DNA of 64,000 nucleotides from Cucumis sativus (GCF_000004075.3 NC_026660.2:22757498-22821497); one strand, 5' to 3'; shown: positions 37,568-50,860, counted from the first letter of the stretch. Translations and numbers: made by a program. Notes: a model not told the origin generated them from the sequence alone.

Positions 37568-37770
37568 AAATTGCATTGGGTGATAAATTCTTTTAGAAAA
37601 AATAGTTCATAACATTTCTTTTATATTGTAAATTTGACAAATACGACGGTAATTTACTTTTAAATTTTCTATTTTTGTAATTTTAAAAATGTAAGTGACA
37701 TGAGCTCTATTATCATAATTTTTTTTTTTTTTGCTATTTTTGCAAACTCTCTTATCTTTTTATGATTTTA
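37568..37770 (+). repeat. Copy 1 of a dispersed AT-rich repeat family
   Basis: The segment shares ordered blocks with 50334-50520 in the same direction and with 50690-50860 inverted: AATTGC/AATGG, TAGAAAAA, CATAACA/TACAACA, AAATTTGACAAATA(C/T)GACGGTAAT, and ATGTAAGTGACATG..CT.TATTATCAT. No coding capacity. Confidence 0.55.
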
Positions 37771-38841
37771 TTTTTAAAAGTAGCACATTTTTTAAAAATC
37801 ATAAAATTGTTTTTCTCTGCTCATCTCAAACAAATCAACCACCGAGATTTTCTTAAAATGTTAAAAAAATTCAATTTATTGATTGTTTTGAGTTTTTCGA
37901 GTACTTCCAACTTATCAATTGTTTTGGATTTTACCATGATGTCCATAGACATTAGATTGATTCTACAAATTTTCAAATCTTTTCAAATTCTATTGTTTTT
38001 TTCTTTTCAAAATAATTATCAATTTCCAACTCTTACACCAAACCTTAACTAATTGTTTTTATCTTTTCAAAAAAAAATTACGAATCCACGTTCATCTCGG
38101 CAAAAATGTACCGAGAAAGTCTAAGAACTTGATAATCTCGAATTGTACCAAAAAAGTCTAAAAAATTGATACTTTTGGACTTTTTTGATTAAGCAATAAA
38201 GCGAGATCAACCAAATCTTTTGCCTAACTCTCATAACAAAAATTTAATCCTACCAAATTTTATATAAAATTGTGGTGTTAAATAAAAGTTTTATGATATT
38301 ATTGTCAACATAATTATGGAACACATCAATTAAAATAAATGATTTGAAAAATTATATGAAGAGATATTTATGGAAAAAATTAGTTAAAATTTGACATAAA
38401 ATCGGGAAAGATTAGTTAATTTCAAATTAGAAATATTTGCATAAATCTATGTTTTCAAATTTTATCAATAAAAAAATTATGTGAGATTTGAGAAGATTTT
38501 AATAAAGATTTGAGATTAATAATTTTTCAAATATTCCTAAAATTATCTGAATTTAGGCTTTCTCGATAAAATTAGGATGAATCGAGATCATAATATTTTT
38601 GAAAAGATAAAAAAAAATTAGTTCAGATTTAGAAAAGATAACAAAAAATTAGTTAAAATTAAAAAGAATTTGAAAAAATCAAAACAATCTATAAGTTGAA
38701 ATTTTTTAATATTTCACAAAAACCTTAGGATCAATTTCATCCTCTAAGAAAAACAGTTTAAAAAAGTAAGCTACTTTTGCTAATTTTCTTTATAATATTT
38801 TGTTATTGTTTGATTTATTCTATACATGGATATGGTGGAAA

Positions 38842-38910
38842 ATAGAAAAATTAAGAAACATTAACCATTTATAGAAAAATTAAGAAAACATTAACCATTT
38901 ATAGAAAAAT
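38842..38910. repeat. Tandem duplication of about 30 bp
   Basis: ATAGAAAAATTAAGAAA followed by CATTAACCATTT occurs twice head to tail, the second copy with one extra A, followed by a third ATAGAAAAAT start. Confidence 0.8.
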
Positions 38911-40559
38911 GGATATGTAATAATATTTTTCCCTTAAGCGGTTTTTTTCTATAAAGTGTGTATACACTTTTTAATCCCTTTTTAGAAGCAGAAATCTAAA
39001 ATAAAATGTTATGAAAGCATTAAACTATTATATTCTGGATCAATTACCTTAGTTTAATGAAAGCATTAAACTATTGTATTGTATATTAATTAACTTTCCT
39101 TTCATATTTTTCTCTCTCACCGGCCCCTGTCATTATTAGTCATGACAAACAAGAAAATCTAAATTTTGTAAAATATTTGTCACAAATCTCGCCCTTAAAT
39201 TCAATCCAACAAGTGAGAAGAACTCCTTCCCATGCTATAAACAATCTTTTTTTTTTTTTTTTTTCTAATGGTAAAGGGAACGTATAGATCTGAAGTAATA
39301 AATTATAATGCTTTCAAAATATAGTAAAATATTAACTTGTTGTTTATAAGATTCTGTTATAAAGTATTTTATATATATATATATTCCCAAAGGCATTGGA
39401 CCCTTTTCTTCTCTACGTAATGACCATCAGGGACGAAAATTACAATCACTCTCGTTTTCGATCACATATTATAAAAACATTGGTTACATATTTAGTTTGT
39501 AAGAAATAATAAATTAAATTAGTTCATACAATGCTGTATATTAGATGAATTATTATTGTGTTTTTCAGCTTTATTGTTTAATTTAAATTTGTATAGTGAA
39601 ATGTGTGTTTGGCTTATATATATGTATTGGGATGGGGTAGTGGGGAATTTTTCCATCATATTGCTCACATGTTGTCTCGAAATATTATAAGTGTGGTTGA
39701 GATAATTGTTAAATATATATTGTGGTCCTAATTTTGAGATTTCAAATTTATCATAATGAAAGGAAAATTATTTTATTAAGCCATCGTCAATTTAATATTC
39801 GAATTATATAAAATTCAAATATTTCTTTTAACTATATAGATAAATTGGACCCAATCATAAATTTATTTTAATGGAGAAGGGGATTAGATTGCATAACAAA
39901 AGAATTATCTTTACATGGGTATGGTAGTTGCCACACCCTTAGTTTTGATACTCACGTTAGAAGAAGTTTAAAGTTTTAAATCAAACCAAACTGTAAGGAG
40001 AGAAAACTTACTTACCTTTCGCATAACATATTTATAGACTTTTTTTGATCTAATCCCTTTAGAATTACGTTTTTCAATATATCTTTGGAGAAAACTTTAA
40101 GTTTATTAGATCATTTAACGTGTGAGGAATCGATCGTGGATCAAATTGATATGGTTGTCAACCTCAACTTTTTGAAATGGACTTCGACCCATTTTAGTTG
40201 TTTTATTTGATAGTTTTATTATCCACAAAAATAATAAAAAAGAATTAAAACTTGATACATAATTTTCATGATTACAGGCGCTGTTATTGTATAAAACAAT
40301 AAATATAAGATTTTTGAGATTTAGCTAGAGAATCAATGGATGAATGAGTTTTTAATAATACACCTGAACAACATTAATAATATTATTATATTTAAAATAA
40401 ATCAAACGTGATATAATTTAATTATATATATATATGTTAGGGCGGGAGAGAAATTCATTAAAGAGTCGGATGTTGGGCTAAAAAACAAATGTTATAGGAA
40501 AGAATAATTAATTTAAAAGGCAAATTTTATTTGGTGGTTAATATAAAAAATTAAAGTGA

Positions 40560-40740
40560 AAAAAAATGTACATCTCCACTCCACCAACCTACGTCCACTA
40601 GCAATCCACTTGGATGCCACGCTGCATGATTTTTAGCCGCTAGATAGTGTTTAAAATATGTTGAATCTAATGGCCAAGATTGAATTTCAACTAATCTCCC
40701 TTGTGGGGGTCTTTCTGCCACTATCTCACCTACCACCATT
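40560..40740. promoter_or_regulatory. Island with AC-type (MYB) elements
   Basis: This GC-richer island holds ACCAACC (AC-II) at 40583-40589 running into ACCTACG, and ACCTACC (AC-I) at 40728-40734. These are the MYB-bound elements known from PAL and other phenylpropanoid promoters. It lies 2.3-2.4 kb upstream of the PAL-A start codon. It could be a distal control region or a remnant of a lost promoter; its sequence does not otherwise match the nearer PAL promoters. Confidence 0.4.
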
Positions 40741-42861
40741 TTGTTCCCTAATTTCTTTTTGGTAAATTTGGTGATAGCTCCAAGTTACACTTCCAAACCT
40801 TTAATAACACTAATCAAATCAATACCTACAATTTTAAATCTAAAAAGTGTTAATATTTGGATCCTCAAATTTATAATAATTACAAAATTTTTAAGTCCTT
40901 CACTATTGAAATTTTGAACTTAATGTTTTAATTTTGTTGTAATTTGATACTTACCATATTATTCTTTTAACAAAGAGTTACAAAACTAGGAATGTTCCTT
41001 TTTTATCTTAGATTTTGAAACTTGTTATAAAAATATGAATAAAAAATTGTTTTGAATTTTGTATTCTAGAGTTTATTTTACGTTAGTTATGATAATTTTA
41101 AATACCTAAATTTAGAGTAGAAAAAAAACGTTTTCTTCAGGAATTCATTTTTTATAAAATCATTTAAAATGTGTTTTAAAAACTATTTTGATTGGTTATC
41201 ATTTTTTTAATTTAAAAAAATTACTTATTTCAAACACATTCTTTAACCCATCTTAAATTTACGTTAATTGTTTGCAGTTGATTTTTTTAAAAAAAGAATT
41301 TTTCATATATGTTGGCATTTTAACTCTGAATTTTGAAGTGAATTAAAAGTGTAGACATTAAAAATGAATAAGGTAAAAGTATCCAGTCCAAAATAACATT
41401 TTAAGCTATAAAATTTGTAAAATGATTTCTTTTGTTACCTAAAATAATAAAGAGACAATTAATACATAAAGTTTAAATATGTATATGTGACATCATTTAT
41501 AATAACATTTGTATACTACCTTACTGAACATGACATGTTATATAAATTGTACTACAATTATGTAATTGAGTTTTAAAAACAACAATATGATTCATATAAA
41601 TTTCATATAGTAAAAGTGTAAAAAGTAGCTACATCAACAATTTTAACAATATTTTTATAAATAGATGGTAACAACTATGATAGTCTTCTATATAGTTGTA
41701 AATAATAGTGTGCACCACCAATAACTTTTACACATTAGCTATCACACCTATGTTTGTACTCTATCATCTTAAAAAAGAAAAATTAAACAATTGAGGGTAG
41801 TTTTGGAATTTTCTTTGTTTAACTGTTAATTTTTAAAGAGATTTTAATATCACCCACACTTTTGTTTCAATAATACATTTCTAACTTTTATGTTGTTTGA
41901 ACTAGTAAATTTCATATTAAAATCATATCAACATGAGCCAAAAAATAATGATATCCAATTAAATCAATTAAGGATATTCTATTTGAACCCACCAGATTTA
42001 AACCATCAATTTTTTGGAAATATGATAATGGATATTTGTGACAAATTAAATATTTACTTAACACTAAAATAAGAATGGTACAAATGCATAGTTTGACTCG
42101 TGAGAGTATCTCTTCGCATTCCATTTTCTTAGTAGCCGTTGTCTTATTTCAAGAGAACGGTTGTTCTTCTACCAAGTGGCTTTTTAATAATTATTAGGTA
42201 ATTATATATTTTTCTTTCCCTTTCTAAACAGAACTAAAATAAAAAAATAAAAAAAAAGTCACAATCAATAATCCATTTTGGACAAAGGATGAAGTAGGGT
42301 AAAACAACTCTTAGGACCATGTATCCTTCAAATATATTTGTCACGTTCTACTAGTTAGGGGAATGAACCTTTCGAAATATTTCAACAATAGTATAAAATT
42401 GTCCACTTTGTTGACATGAGTTTGCTTTTGGTGTTTTTTTCAAAATGCCTCGTATCAATGAATATAATAGTATTCACTTAATACTTATGATTATCTCTAA
42501 ACTAATCTAGTTGAAACTTTGGTTGTATTCTCAAGAACAACGAGGTTGCACCCAATCTAATGTCCTATTTTCTTTAATTTTTGCGTATTAATGTTTAATA
42601 AAAAAAACGTCTAGACAGCGATCCTCAAGAACAGCGATTACTTTTGTTTACATCAACTATAAATAATAAAAAGCCTAACTCTCGAATTAATTCAATCCGT
42701 ATTGAATTTTTTTAAAAAAAATCTCAAAACTTATTAATTTTGTTTATAATTAAATAAGTGGGAGGGTAGATTTGTAAATTTGGCAATAAAACAACATTCT
42801 AAAATATAGTGCAAAATCGAGTGGGTAGGGGCAAGATCGTAATTTAACAAACGTTATTTTC

Positions 42862-42868
42862 TATTTAA
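42862..42868 (+). promoter_or_regulatory. PAL-A TATA box
   Basis: TATTTAA inside CTATTTAAGC, 137 bp upstream of the ATG. The same CTATTTAA box lies 121-124 bp upstream of the start codons of PAL-B and PAL-C, which supports the call. Confidence 0.7.
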
Positions 42869-42998
42869 GCTTCTCCGACGTCCATCGGTAACTCAGGAAA
42901 TCCAAATCTGAATTTAAAGATTTCATTTCCTCCATCAAACAAAACTCCCTTCTTCTTCTTCATCTTCTTTTCTATATCTTTTACAATAATATTTTCTG

Positions 42999-45900
42999 AT
43001 GGCGGAACTCGGTCACCAAAATGGCGTCGAGTTTTGCATCGGCGGCCGTAATAACATCAATAACGATCCGTTGAATTGGGGAGCGGCAGCGGAGTCGTTG
43101 AAGGGAAGCCATTTGGAAGAAGTGAAGAGGATGGTAGAGGAGTACCGGCGGCCGGTGGTGAAACTTGGAGGAGAGACTCTGACGATATCTCAGGTGGCTG
43201 CGATCGCCTCCAGGGATTCCGGCGTGGTGGTGGAGCTGTCGGAGTCGGCGAGAGGCGGGGTTGAGGCGAGCAGTAAGTGGGTGATGGACAGCATGAATCA
43301 AGGAACGGATAGCTACGGCGTCACGACCGGCTTTGGTGCCACCTCCCATCGCCGGACTAAAGAGGGCGGCGCTCTGCAGAGGGAGCTCATACGGTAAATA
43401 TTCATTTTCAGCGTTGTTTTGAATTTTTACTGCCAAGTGAGTTCTGACGTATTATAGACTATTTGGATGTGTTCTAAAAGAACATATATTATAATCTATA
43501 ATAAATTTATAATATATTATCATAAAATTATAATGTATTTTTATATATAGTATTATAATTATTACCATAGTCACCTCAAAGCCATTATCAGACGAGTTGA
43601 AGTATCAATGTCTTATATAAGTTTTTAGGATGTGAGGGTTAACTTTAGGTTAAGTTTAATTTGAAAAAAGAATTAAAAAGAATTTAGTTTCTCTAGGTCG
43701 GGCAGATTAAAATTAATCTAATCTTAATTTTACTCTAGAGATTATTTAAGCGCAATTATTGTGTTAAAATAAGTAAATTTTTTAATAGATAAAATGTCGC
43801 TATATGAGATTTTTAGATAATAATTTTGCATACATGTTTTATTTAAGATAGAAATTCCAACGTCATGTTATATTCATTATTTATGGAAAGCTATGAGTTT
43901 AAGATATGTTGTGAAAAAAAATGTTGATCGAATATTAATTTTAAAAAAATATTTTTGGTGGAAAAGGGGAAATATTTGAGATAGGTGCATTCTAATATTA
44001 GAAAGATACAATCTTTAATGTCATCTTTGAAAGCTAAAATTGTAGCTCGTTTTGAAATAGGATAAAAAAAAAAAGAATCATTTTAAAAAATGGCAAAATA
44101 TTGAAACTAATTGCAAATTCATCCAACTCCAATAATTTATTATATTTTGTGAATAGTTTTATTTTTGTACTATCCATAACATTTTCTTGTAAAAAGTATA
44201 TTAAAACTACATGTTTTTTTTATTAATAAATTTGAGATATTAAATTAAACGTTAGTCACATTTTTATTGCTTTTTTTGTTATGTAGATTTTTGAATGCGG
44301 GAGTATTTGGAAATGGCACTGAATCGAGTCACACTTTACCTCATTTAGCAACAAGAGCAGCCATGTTAGTTAGGATCAACACCCTCCTTCAAGGCTACTC
44401 GGGTATTAGGTTTGAAATCTTGGAAGCTATAACCAAACTTCTCAACCACAACGTCACTCCATGTTTGCCTCTTAGAGGAACGATTACTGCTTCTGGAGAT
44501 CTTGTTCCTCTTTCTTACATTGCTGGGTTGCTTACTGGTCGATCAAATTCGAAAGCTATTGGTCCAAATGGAGAAAGTCTTGATGCAAAGGAGGCTTTCA
44601 AACAAGCTAGTATTCCCTCTGGGTTCTTTGAGTTGCAACCTAAAGAAGGATTGGCTCTTGTCAATGGAACTGCTGTTGGTTCAGGGTTAGCCTCTATTGT
44701 GTTATTTGAGGCAAACATTTTGGCAGTTTTAGCTGAAATTATGTCTGCTATTTTTGCTGAGGTCATGCAAGGTAAGCCTGAATTTACCGATCATTTAACT
44801 CATAAATTGAAGCATCATCCTGGTCAGATTGAGGCAGCTGCAATCATGGAACACATTTTAGATGGAAGTTCTTACATGAAAACGGCTAAGAAGTTGCATG
44901 AAATGGATCCTCTCCAAAAGCCCAAACAAGATCGCTACGCCCTTAGAACTTCACCCCAATGGTTGGGTCCGTTGATTGAAGTTATTCGATTCTCTACAAA
45001 ATCTATTGAGAGGGAGATTAATTCAGTCAACGACAATCCTTTGATTGATGTTTCAAGGAACAAGGCTTTACACGGAGGTAACTTCCAAGGAACACCAATT
45101 GGAGTCTCGATGGATAACACTCGCTTGGCCATTGCTTCAATTGGTAAGCTCATCTTTGCTCAATTTTCTGAGCTTGTTAATGATTTTTACAACAATGGCT
45201 TGCCTTCAAATCTCTCTGCAAGTAGAAACCCAAGCTTAGATTATGGACTCAAAGGTACCGAAATTGCTATGGCTTCTTATTGCTCCGAGCTTCAATATTT
45301 GGCAAATCCGGTAACAAGTCATGTCCAAAGTGCTGAGCAACACAATCAAGATGTTAACTCTCTTGGTTTAATCTCCTCGAGAAAAACAGAAGAAGCAATT
45401 GACATTTTGAAACTCATGTCTTCAACATTTTTAGTAGCACTTTGTCAAGCAATTGACTTGAGACATTTGGAAGAAAATCTAAAGAGCACAGTAAAGAACA
45501 CAGTAAGCCAAGTGGCCAAGAAGATCCTTACCACTGGTGCTAATGGAGCTCTTCACCCGTCTAGATTTTGTGAGAAGGATTTACTCAAGGTTGTTGATAG
45601 AGAATACATATTTGCTTACATCGATGACCCATGCAGTGCCACTTATCCATTAATGCAAAAGTTAAGACAAGTTCTTGTGGAGCATGCACTTTCAAATGGA
45701 GAAGATGAGAAGAACGCCAACAGTTCAATCTTTCAAAAGATTCATGTTTTCGAAGAGGAACTAAAAGTTGTTTTACCTAAGGAGGTAGAAAGTGCAAGGT
45801 TTGCTTATGAAAATGGGAACTCTACGGTTCAAAATCAAATTAAGAAATGTAGATCATATCCACTCTACAAGTTCATAAGAAAAGAGTTAGGAACTGAGTT

Positions 45901-46036
45901 GCTTACAGGAGAAAAGGCAAAATCTCCCGGAGAAGTGTGCGAAAAAGTGTTCATAGCTTTATGTCAAGGAAAGATGATCGATCCGATCTTAGAGTGTTTA
46001 AAGGAATGGAATGGTGCTCCAATTCCTATTTGCTAA
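42999..46036 (+). CDS. PAL: Phenylalanine ammonia-lyase, intron-containing (PAL-A)
   Basis: Deaminates L-phenylalanine to trans-cinnamate and ammonia, the entry step of phenylpropanoid synthesis, as a cytosolic homotetramer. Exons 42999-43393 and 44287-46036 join at a phase-2 intron within an Arg codon (LIR|FLNAG), the position conserved in plant PALs; the product is 714 residues. The MIO cofactor triad is Ala200-Ser201-Gly202 in [17 protein letters not shown]. Catalytic landmarks [26 protein letters not shown] and [13 protein letters not shown] are intact. RFLNAG keeps the Phe-Leu pair that favours phenylalanine over tyrosine. The protein ends in the usual [10 protein letters not shown]. Exon 1 is GC-rich (43 of 60 bases at 43201-43260) while exon 2 is AT-rich and matches the intronless copies closely in places. 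First gene of a four-member local array. Confidence 0.97.
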
Positions 46037-47471
46037 TGTGACTATTAAGACCATGAAAGTTGAAAACGAAAGAGTGTTTTGTTATGTTTGTTATTCGTTT
46101 TTTCTTCATGTAATATGAATTAGTTTTTATATTTATGTTTCTTTCTACAATGAAATAGTATATATTTCAAACCTTCTCTATTTTAAATGTTGTTTTGTGG
46201 TTTGAACCTATGATTTTAATATCTTTTTATACCATATGTGATATATATAAAATAGGGAGGGATAATTAATTGAGGATACCACTTGGTGTTATTAAGACAT
46301 TAATTACCATTTAAATGATTAATGATTTTTTTAATCTTCTACCCTATAATCCTTGAACTAAAATTCTATTTGAGAAAATTAAAAATAATCTATCTTTGTC
46401 GACCACACACCAATATTTAACTCAATCCTAATATTTCTATTTAGAACCTAAACTCATTTTGTAATATTTATATTTAGGTTGGGTTCGTGAATACCTTCTC
46501 GATCCAATTTGTTATATTTTAAAATAATTATTTTTATAAATAGAAAAAATAATTATTTTATTTATGCATTTAAAAATTTGAAAATAAAATAAAAAAGAAG
46601 AAATTAATTTTGTTAATTACCAAATAAGAATACAGTAATGAAAGTATTTCTTAAATAACAAGAAACATGTAGAAACAATTTTTAAATGCTTAAAAAAATT
46701 ACAAAACCCACTTGTTGATGATTTGAAAATAAAAATTAAACCAAGGATAGAATAAAAATATAGGGAAAATCAGTCGGTTTTGATGAATACGTGTGTTTGA
46801 TTTTTTAGTTTTAATTTTTTCTTAAAAAAACTATATTTTTAATTTATAAGTTTCGAACAATATGTAATTTTGGTTTTGAGTTTTAAAAATGAATATTTTT
46901 TGTCACTAAGTTTATCAACAATAGACTCATTTGGTCTTCAATTTTTCAAAACGTACATTTTTAATCTCAAAGTTTATAAGAATAGACTCATTTGACCTCC
47001 AAATTTTAAAAATGTAACTTTTAAGTTTTTGAATTTTTAAAGATAGGTTTAAAAGATTCCTCGAATAACTTTATTGTTATATTTTAAATAATTATAGAAA
47101 AAAATAATCATGTCATCTTCAAAACTATTTTTTATTTGAAATATCATATAATTATTTTTAAAAATATCAAACATCAAATATTCTTACAAACTTAGAAACT
47201 CTTTTTTCATTTCCTATTCAATCCTCCAATATCCTTTATGAAAAGGCCAACTCGAACATACTTTAATTAATTCCAACACGTATTCTTAACAAAAAGAAAA
47301 AAGAAATCAAAACTTTATAAACAAAAAAACAAAAAATCCTTTTGACTCTGAAATTAAACCAAAAAAAAAAAAAAGAAAGGAAAGAAAAGTAGTTGAGAAT
47401 ATTAATATAGAAAAAGACTTTTGTGGTTTGGGAAAATGGGTGGGAAGGAGTAGGTAAAAATGTTTAGACTT

Positions 47472-47665
47472 CGTCCCACATAGGAAAAGCGAGATCATAA
47501 AGGCCCATTGCTTACACTCGGATGCTTGGGGAATCATAAAGGCCAATGCTTAGATTGGTGACCTCCATTGCACTACGAGGGAGAGTGTCCGTATAAGGTC
47601 TGCCCAAGGTGGTGGTAGAGGGTACCTCATAGCTTGTAGTGGGGGCCTACGTTCGCGTGATCCGT
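47472..47665 (+). mobile_element. 5S rRNA-like island, possible Cassandra-type TRIM fragment
   Basis: A GC-rich island in AT-rich DNA. AGATCATAAAGGCCCATTGC then CGGAT resembles the first part of plant 5S rRNA (GCGATCATACCAGCACTAATGC...CGGAT). GCTTGGGGA and AGATTGGTGACCTCC (about 47553-47567) resemble the A-box part and the box C region (AGGATGGGTGACCTCC). The ATCATAAAGGCC segment occurs twice (about 47494 and 47533), suggesting internal duplication. Upstream, GTCCCACATAG (47473-47483) matches the common plant RTCCCACATCG motif at 10 of 11 bases. Cassandra TRIM retrotransposons carry 5S-derived sequence in their LTRs, which fits best; a degenerate 5S pseudogene or a 5S-derived SINE is the alternative. 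The 5S sequence is recalled, not searched. Confidence 0.45.
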
Positions 47666-50333
47666 AATAAATTTTAACTTATATGAAGTTAGCCAAACAC
47701 AATATTTGGTTTTAAAGTTGGCAAGTGCATGGTATTTTTATTTTTATAAAGAATATGATACTAATATTTAAGTAGGTAGTGTTTTTAGTTTGATCGTTTG
47801 ATTTTTTATATTACAAAGAAAAGTTGATATTAAATAATCTATTCATATGTTAGAAGAAGCCTGTTGATCTAAATCAACAAAAAGAAAAAAGGAAAGAAAG
47901 AGAAACAAACAATTTTAGGCGTAATAATTAATTAAATTAAACTCACTTTCATAGAATATTATCTTTATCTTCCAATGGATAAAATGAATGAAAGGAAGAA
48001 TTCAATAGATGGTGAAGCTTATTTATATGCACAAATATGCAATAACAACTCACTTATTCACACATCTCATTTTGCTTAAAATAGATATCAATAAAACTTG
48101 ACTTTACCACTTATGGAACTACATTTCCCTACTAGGAATGTGTCACAACTCAAATTACATAACACTTTTTCCTAAAAGTATTGTTATTTGGTTTCATTTT
48201 TCACTAAATATACATTTTCAAACAATTTTTTATTTCTATATATTTTTTTTTGTTAGTTATGTGTTTTACCAATTGCTAATGGGAACATTGTTATAACGTC
48301 CGTCATGTATTTTTGTTTGAGATAACCACGAGAATGACAAAATATTGGATAACAAATTGAAAAAAGTAAATCCTCACAATATTAAGATTAATGGCAAAAC
48401 TGTCGGCTATAGACCTTTTTTATTTTTTTAAAATTAACTATAGGATATAGATAAAGTTTCTTTTCTAACAATTAACATATCATAAGTTTACGGATACAGT
48501 GTATTTTCAAAAACATTTAGTTTTGAAAAATCTTAACTAAATATTTATTTTCGGGCTGGATAAGACTGCACCAACATCTCCTATATTTATGCTTGCAATT
48601 TATACTAGATTTTTAGATTTCAAATCAATTGATTAAAAATTTATTTGTATAATTCATAATATATATCCACTAATAACTATTTGAATTCAAATTTTTTTGC
48701 TACCCCTAGAATGATGACTAATATAATTTCATCATTCCTCGTTTCATAAAGTTCCACGTAACATTTATTATATAATACATACATATTTGTTCTATTTCAA
48801 ATAAGAATTTAAATTTAGATTTTATAACAATTTTGAATTTTTTTAGACGATTGTATTTCTAAATAAATGACAAACATAAATTCAAAATTTAAGGACTATT
48901 TATTTGCTTTAAAAATTTATAAAAAAATATATAGTTAATAATAATTTGAATTTAAAAATTAGTCGTGTTAAGATTATTCACTTATTTTATTAAAAATTTT
49001 ACCATCCCCTAAAATCCTGCTATTTTGTTGATATCGTGAAATAATGGAAAACATAAATTCAACATTTTCAAATTATTTATATTTCAAAATATTTATATAA
49101 AAATTGAATTTAAATACCTCATAAATATATATGTATTGTTAATAACCATTTGAAATTTGAAATTGGAATGATCAGCTTTAGTATTTTTTCATAACAACCA
49201 TTTAGTTTGATATATATAGGAAAACATTTCTCAATTTGTTTTTACAATTTCCAAATATATTTATTTATTAACAAAAAAAATTAACAAGTTCAATTTAATC
49301 CGAAATATTTTAAAATTTGTATAAAACAATCCAAAATAACTAAATTTAAAATAATAATTTCATTGTTTTGAGACTAACGGTTAATGTATTTTGATATAAA
49401 ATATATCTTAGAGATTTTTCAATTTACTCAAAATAATAATTTTGTTAATTTGAAATTCAATTAAAGTAATCGGTAAACAAATCAACCATGGGAATTCTTC
49501 CAAATTTAAAACAATAATTTGTTTATTTTTAGATTCAACCAATTAATGTTATTTTCATATAAAATTTATCATTCTCCACTTTTGAAAAATAATAATTTTT
49601 TAAAAAATTTTAAAATTCAATTAAAGTTATTTTGAAATAAAATCTAGAGATTCTTCAAAATGAAAACTAATAATTTGGTTATTTTGAAATTAGTAAGATT
49701 GAATAAAGTCATTAAAATGTTAAACCAATTAGTTGAGTAGATATAAGGAATAAGTCATATTGATATGAGTTGCTCTATCAGTCGAAAATAATTAAAAACG
49801 TGTAAATGCATAATATAAATTAATAACAGTTATTTTATAAATTATTATGTATGTGTAAAAAATGTCATTTGCTAAAAATCAAAAGAAAGAACGGTTTTGC
49901 CATTTTCCAAAATGACCCATAAAAATGTTGCTGTATCCCTTATTATTCTGTAGTTGAGATAAAATGGTAAATTTTAACCAAATATATATATAATCAAATT
50001 TTAAATATTTAGACATTTATTTATTCATTTGTTTATATTTAAAAATGTTACTTTAGTTCAAACTATTAGAAAAAAGAAGATTTAAATGACAATTTTAGGC
50101 CATAAATTTTTTATTTTGTAGTTTATAAATTACTGAACTATAAAATGTTTAATAGGCCTCCAAAATCTATGTCAGACTCGTTATTTTTTTTTTCAAAATT
50201 AATTAGTCTATTAACTTTAAAATTAAATTTATGTAAATATTTAAACTTTGAGTGTTTTGTGTTTAATTAATCCATAAATTTTTTAAAATATACCGATAGC
50301 TACTTATTCCTCTATTAAACATAAAAAATCGAC

Positions 50334-50860
50334 AATTGCTTTAAATGACAAATATTTGTAGAAAAAACGGTTTACAACACTTTTTCATGTATATTATAAA
50401 TTTAGCAAATATGACGGTAATGAAAGGATAATAAAAAAAATAATATAACAATATTTTAAATTTGCTATTTGTGCGTTTTCAAGTGAAACTCTATTTTCGT
50501 AAATTTATTTTTTCTACTTTTACAAACTCTTTAAAATTCACAATTAAAAGATGATTTGATTAGTTCAAAGTACAAATGAACAAAAATTTAAAAAGTTAAA
50601 TTATTGGTTATTCCTAATTTTTTTAAAAATTTAATTCATCAAAATAGTAATTCATATAATCTGTTTTTTAACGGAAAGTTTACAAAAAAAAAAAAAAAAA
50701 AAATTTATGATAATATAGTCCATGTCACTTACATTTTCAAAATTACAAAAATAACAAAGTTAAAAGCAGATTACCGTCATATTTGTCAAATTTCAATATG
50801 CAAAACAAGAGTGTTATGAGTTATTTTTTTTCTAAATTTATTTTATCATCTAATACCATT
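50334..50860. mobile_element. Foldback element with long imperfect inverted arms
   Basis: The left arm (about 50334-50520) and the right arm (about 50690-50860) are inverted copies of one another and of the repeat at 37568-37770. They share AAATTT(A/G)(G/A)CAAATATGACGGTAAT (right arm on the minus strand). The centre includes a 20-base A run. There is no reading frame for a transposase, so it is probably a non-autonomous element. Confidence 0.5.

Larger units (their letters stand above)
35145..42840. other. Large intergenic desert with repeats
   Basis: No confident gene in 7.7 kb. Contents: a GC-richer patch at 36450-36600 followed by a perfect 14-bp-stem hairpin (36592-36632); a short coding-like frame at 36824-36898; one copy of a dispersed AT-rich repeat at about 37568-37770; short duplications at 38842-38910 and at 39011-39029/39057-39075; and an island with AC-type elements at 40560-40740. 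The right end is the PAL-A promoter region. Confidence 0.5.

Noticed and set aside
37762-38052. 96-residue plus-strand frame
   Set aside because: Low-complexity Phe/Leu/Ile/Ser product of T-rich repeat DNA.
42136-42160. Small hairpin CCGTT.TCTT/AAGA.AACGG
   Set aside because: Short stem with a mismatch and no gene context; likely chance.
47473-47483. snRNA gene upstream sequence element (USE)
   Set aside because: GTCCCACATAG is close to the USE consensus, but no TATA box at the required spacing and no snRNA sequence follows; the 5S-like retroelement reading explains more.
48390-49905. 1.5-kb element bounded by AATGGCAAAAC...GTTTTGCCATT inverted ends
   Set aside because: Only about 13 of 15 bases match, with no target-site duplication and no internal structure; too weak alone.
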